A stretch of 14,274 nt of DNA. It comes from TWA4 sp051879215 (lineage in GTDB: Bacteria > Bacillota > Clostridia > Lachnospirales > Lachnospiraceae). Every line of letters starts with the position of its first letter. The stretch's first letter is position 1. The translations under genes were made by a program, and so were the position numbers. The DNA is taken from contig JBJELP010000085.1 in the NCBI GenBank assembly GCA_051879215.1, positions 1 through 14,274 of the forward strand, given 5' to 3'. The notes beneath the pieces were generated by a model, which ran no database searches, was not told the DNA's origin, and was given only the letters and a program-made list of their open reading frames with translations. Positions 12,742 through 14,274 of this stretch are shown in pieces.

Positions 12742-13236
12742 ATGGAAAATGATGTGTTGAAGACCGAAAAGAAACTGGAAACCAATTATCACAGAACAAA
12801 AATGCAGAAAGAAATGGTGCTGCAGCGGCTGAAAGAAAATGGCTGCAGAATAACGAAACAGCGGAAAATTCTGCTGGATATCATATTGCAGGAAGAATGT
12901 GCCAGCTGCAAGGAAATATATTATAAAGCTATTTCTGAGGATTCGTCTATCGGTACGGCAACGGTATACCGTATGGTCAATTTGCTGGAAGAGATTGGAG
13001 CAATCAGCCGAAAGAATATGTATCGTATTTCCTGTGACACGAATTGCAGCAGGGAAAATATATGTGTGATCAGGTTAGATGATCACACAATCTGCAGGTT
13101 ATCTTCCGGTGAATGGTACAAAGTGATATCCGAGGGACTTCGGTGCTGCGGTTATGTGGATACACAGAAGGTTGCAAGTGTGGTTGTAGAACCCTGTGAA
13201 AAAGAGGATAAAAGTGATACAGCTGGGAAAGGGTGA
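12742..13236 (+). CDS. Divergent Fur-family transcriptional regulator, 164 aa
   Basis: The winged-helix DNA-binding half is plain: QRLKENGCRITKQRKILLDI (28-47), CASCKEIYYKAI (53-64) and the recognition helix area GTATVYRMVNLLEEIGAISR (71-90), all as in Fur/Zur/PerR. The C-terminal half is atypical. The position where Fur has HHHDH followed by a C..C motif reads CSRENIC and continues without a second C..C pair. The protein has ten cysteines but only two histidines (17 and 115). The canonical regulatory and structural metal sites therefore seem absent or replaced by thiolate sites. AAAGGGG precedes the ATG; a later ATG at 12802 is possible. The position just after the feo genes suggests iron-linked control. 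It could sense another metal, thiol stress or nothing at all. Confidence 0.85.
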   Translation: MENDVLKTEKKLETNYHRTKMQKEMVLQRLKENGCRITKQRKILLDIILQEECASCKEIYYKAISEDSSIGTATVYRMVNLLEEIGAISRKNMYRISCDTNCSRENICVIRLDDHTICRLSSGEWYKVISEGLRCCGYVDTQKVASVVVEPCEKEDKSDTAGKG

Positions 13237-13361
13237 ATCTCATGCCGTGGTAGCACAGGAAGCAGAGTTAATGAGAAAGTCTGTTGCCGATCGATACCCG
13301 GGAATTTTTACTGTTAGATACTGAGATCTGGGAATACGTAGGGATTAAAGCCAATATTTGA
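13214..13361 (+). pseudogene. Unidentified frame-broken coding relic overlapping the Fur-like gene end
   Basis: A GTG at 13214 opens a 36-codon frame (ending 13324) that reads VVAQEAELMRKSVADRYPG. A neighbouring frame from about 13299 to the TGA at 13359-13361 reads REFLLLDTEIWEYVGIKANI. Adding one base near the CCCGGG at 13297-13302 would merge them into about 49 residues ending at 13361, just before the terminator at 13370. The amino acid composition looks protein-like, but I recognise no family. The first 23 bases overlap the last codons of the Fur-like gene in another frame. Bases 13237-13550 otherwise hold only the terminator and a doubtful short peptide frame. Confidence 0.3.
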
Positions 13362-13369
13362 TAAAACCG

Positions 13370-13401
13370 GGATGCAGAATTTGAATTCTGCATCCTTTTT
13401 T
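13370..13401 (+). terminator. Strong intrinsic terminator
   Basis: GGATGCAGAATT (13370-13381) and AATTCTGCATCC (13384-13395) are perfectly complementary, allowing a stem of about 10-11 bp with a small loop, followed directly by T6 (13396-13401). It ends transcription of the Fur-like gene and the relic. Confidence 0.9.
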
Positions 13402-13419
13402 ATTGGAGATGGGAATTTG

Positions 13420-13494
13420 GTGAAATACATGGAAACTGGACAGTGCCCGGAGAAGTGTCTGGTTTTTGGATATGCGGTAGGTATTTGCCCATAG
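13420..13494 (+). CDS. Doubtful 24-residue Cys-containing peptide
   Basis: GTG at 13420, with GGAGATGGG 6 bases upstream, opens 24 codons to TAG 13492-13494. The second half reads GQCPEKCLVFGYAVGICP with three cysteines. No promoter or family is recognisable and the length is within chance, so this is only recorded as a candidate between the terminator and the membrane protein gene. Confidence 0.15.
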   Translation: MKYMETGQCPEKCLVFGYAVGICP

Positions 13495-13550
13495 AAGAAG
13501 ACAGGAATGGTTTATAGAATGTAGGCAAGAAAGAAATGGAGGTGAGGGCA

Positions 13551-14159
13551 TTGAAAATAGTACGTATGGCAAGAGGAGGATATATTCTGATTTCAGTTAT
13601 TTTCTATATTGCCGGAACTGTTTGTATGATGGTACCGTCTATATCGCAGTTTGCATTATGTATCTGCGGCGGCATCATATTAATTGCCTATGGTATCGTC
13701 AAGATTATCGGGTATCTTTCCGATGATTTGTATGATCTGGCTTTTCAGTATGATCTGGCCTGTGGATTGTTTCTGATGGTGCTGGGGGCAATCATACTTG
13801 GATGTAATTTACGAATCCAGCCATATCTTTCCCCGGGGCTTGGGCTTCTGATCCTGCTGGATGCCGTTTTAAAAGTTCAGACTGCAAAGGATGCAAAAGT
13901 GTTTGGGCTTGAAACATGGAAATGGATACTAACCTTTTCCATTATAGCAGCTGTTTTCGGCGTACTGATTATTATAAAACCCTTTCAGGAAGGGCAGACA
14001 AGCCGTATCATTGCAGGATGCGGGCTGTTTGCAGAAGGAATTATGAATCATCTGACAGTGAAGGAAACTGTGAAAGTAACAAAGAGATTCCTGGGTCAGA
14101 ATGAAAATGAGGACAATACCAGCGGAAAAGAAGAACAGATATGTGAAGAAAACAGATAA
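13551..14159 (+). CDS. DUF308/HdeD-like multi-pass membrane protein, 202 aa
   Basis: Integral membrane protein with about six hydrophobic segments arranged in pairs: GGYILISVIFYIAGTVCMMV, LCICGGIILIAYGIVKIIGY, ACGLFLMVLGAIILGC, LSPGLGLLILLDAVLKV, WILTFSIIAAVFGVLIII and RIIAGCGLFAEGIM. Repeated G..L(I/L)..G pairs with a short (A/Y).G(I/V) turn are the mark of DUF308 proteins related to HdeD. A hydrophilic acidic tail of about 35 residues follows. The TTG at 13551 is taken as start because GGAGG sits 8 bases upstream; the in-frame ATG at 13536 overlaps that site. A gap of 38 bases separates it from the next gene, suggesting cotranscription. Its function is unknown; HdeD relatives are linked with acid resistance in enterics, which need not apply here. 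Confidence 0.7.
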   Translation: MKIVRMARGGYILISVIFYIAGTVCMMVPSISQFALCICGGIILIAYGIVKIIGYLSDDLYDLAFQYDLACGLFLMVLGAIILGCNLRIQPYLSPGLGLLILLDAVLKVQTAKDAKVFGLETWKWILTFSIIAAVFGVLIIIKPFQEGQTSRIIAGCGLFAEGIMNHLTVKETVKVTKRFLGQNENEDNTSGKEEQICEENR

Positions 14160-14197
14160 CCAGAACAAGAAGATAAAATTAATGGAGGAACATAATC

Positions 14198-14274
14198 ATG
14201 GATGTATCAACAACAATTAAAAAATTTGGTTTGGAGCAGGCTTTTAACTATCTTTATAAGGATCCGGAGAAGAA
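14198..14274 (+). CDS. 5' end of a gene cut by the window edge (possibly radical SAM protein)
   Basis: ATG 14198, preceded by GGAGG at 8-9 bases, opens a frame that stays open to the window end (25 codons), beginning MDVSTTIKKFGLEQAFNYLY followed by KDPEK. The start recalls the N-terminal extension of a family of radical SAM proteins in Lachnospiraceae, ahead of a C...C..C cluster motif that would lie outside the window. That assignment is a weak memory match and no catalytic motif can be seen here. Confidence 0.7.
   Translation, partial: MDVSTTIKKFGLEQAFNYLYKDPEK

Noticed and set aside
1..14274. CRISPR arrays, tRNA or rRNA genes, insertion sequences
   Set aside because: I saw no regularly spaced direct repeats, no cloverleaf-like sequence and no transposase frames or flanking terminal inverted repeats on reading both strands; I could not run tRNAscan or repeat finders to confirm this.

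Overview
The window looks like chromosomal DNA from a low-to-mid GC anaerobic Firmicute, most probably a Clostridia/Lachnospiraceae-type gut bacterium. The reasons are strong GGAGG-type ribosome binding sites, occasional TTG starts, a FeoA/FeoB/FeoB-associated Cys-rich protein/DUF2325 iron cluster, a Gat-type PTS operon with a PRD-type activator, and a lone TrpB2. This is inferred from gene content and my recall of protein families; no database was searched.

Layout. (1) 1-960 is a small toxin-antitoxin graveyard. It holds a 37-aa holin-like/type I toxin-like peptide on the minus strand, a strong bidirectional terminator, an apparently intact 77-aa antitoxin-like gene, and directly behind it the wreck of its PIN-domain toxin. 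(2) 981-2505 carries a minus-strand tryptophan synthase beta-like gene (TrpB2) with a near-consensus promoter and a terminator-like hairpin just upstream of its Shine-Dalgarno, which suggests attenuation. (3) 2640-9258 is a sugar or polyol catabolic operon: PTS IIB, IIC and IIA (galactitol family), a ribulose-phosphate-3-epimerase-family enzyme, a GatD-like zinc dehydrogenase and a 6-phospho-3-hexuloisomerase-like SIS protein. After a perfect 14-bp hairpin comes a 689-aa MtlR/LicR-like PRD activator with its own EIIB and EIIA domains. The likely flow is uptake and phosphorylation of a polyol, oxidation to a ketose phosphate, then epimerisation and isomerisation into fructose 6-phosphate or pentose phosphates; the substrate is not established. 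(4) 9259-9577 holds a C-terminal relic of a hexapeptide acetyltransferase and then a promoter region with operator-like palindromes.

(5) 9448-12702 is an iron island: DUF2325 protein, FeoA, FeoB and a 59-aa FeoB-associated Cys-rich membrane peptide. Both promoter regions (before DUF2325 and before feoA) carry one TTAG-N10-CTAA and one TTAG-N6-CTAA palindrome, the N10 copy lying over the -10 in each case. This suggests one shared metal-dependent repressor. (6) 12742-13401 encodes a divergent Fur-family regulator, rich in Cys and poor in His, followed by an unidentified frame-broken relic and a textbook terminator. (7) 13551-14274 encodes a DUF308/HdeD-like membrane protein and the first 25 codons of another gene.

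The observations I rate highest are the paired N6/N10 operators of the iron island, the Cys-rich Fur paralogue lacking the usual His cluster, the polyol operon that pairs an Rpe-like epimerase and a hexuloisomerase without a visible hexulose-phosphate synthase, the three-segment alternative hairpin between feoA and feoB, and the decayed PIN toxin beside its antitoxin.
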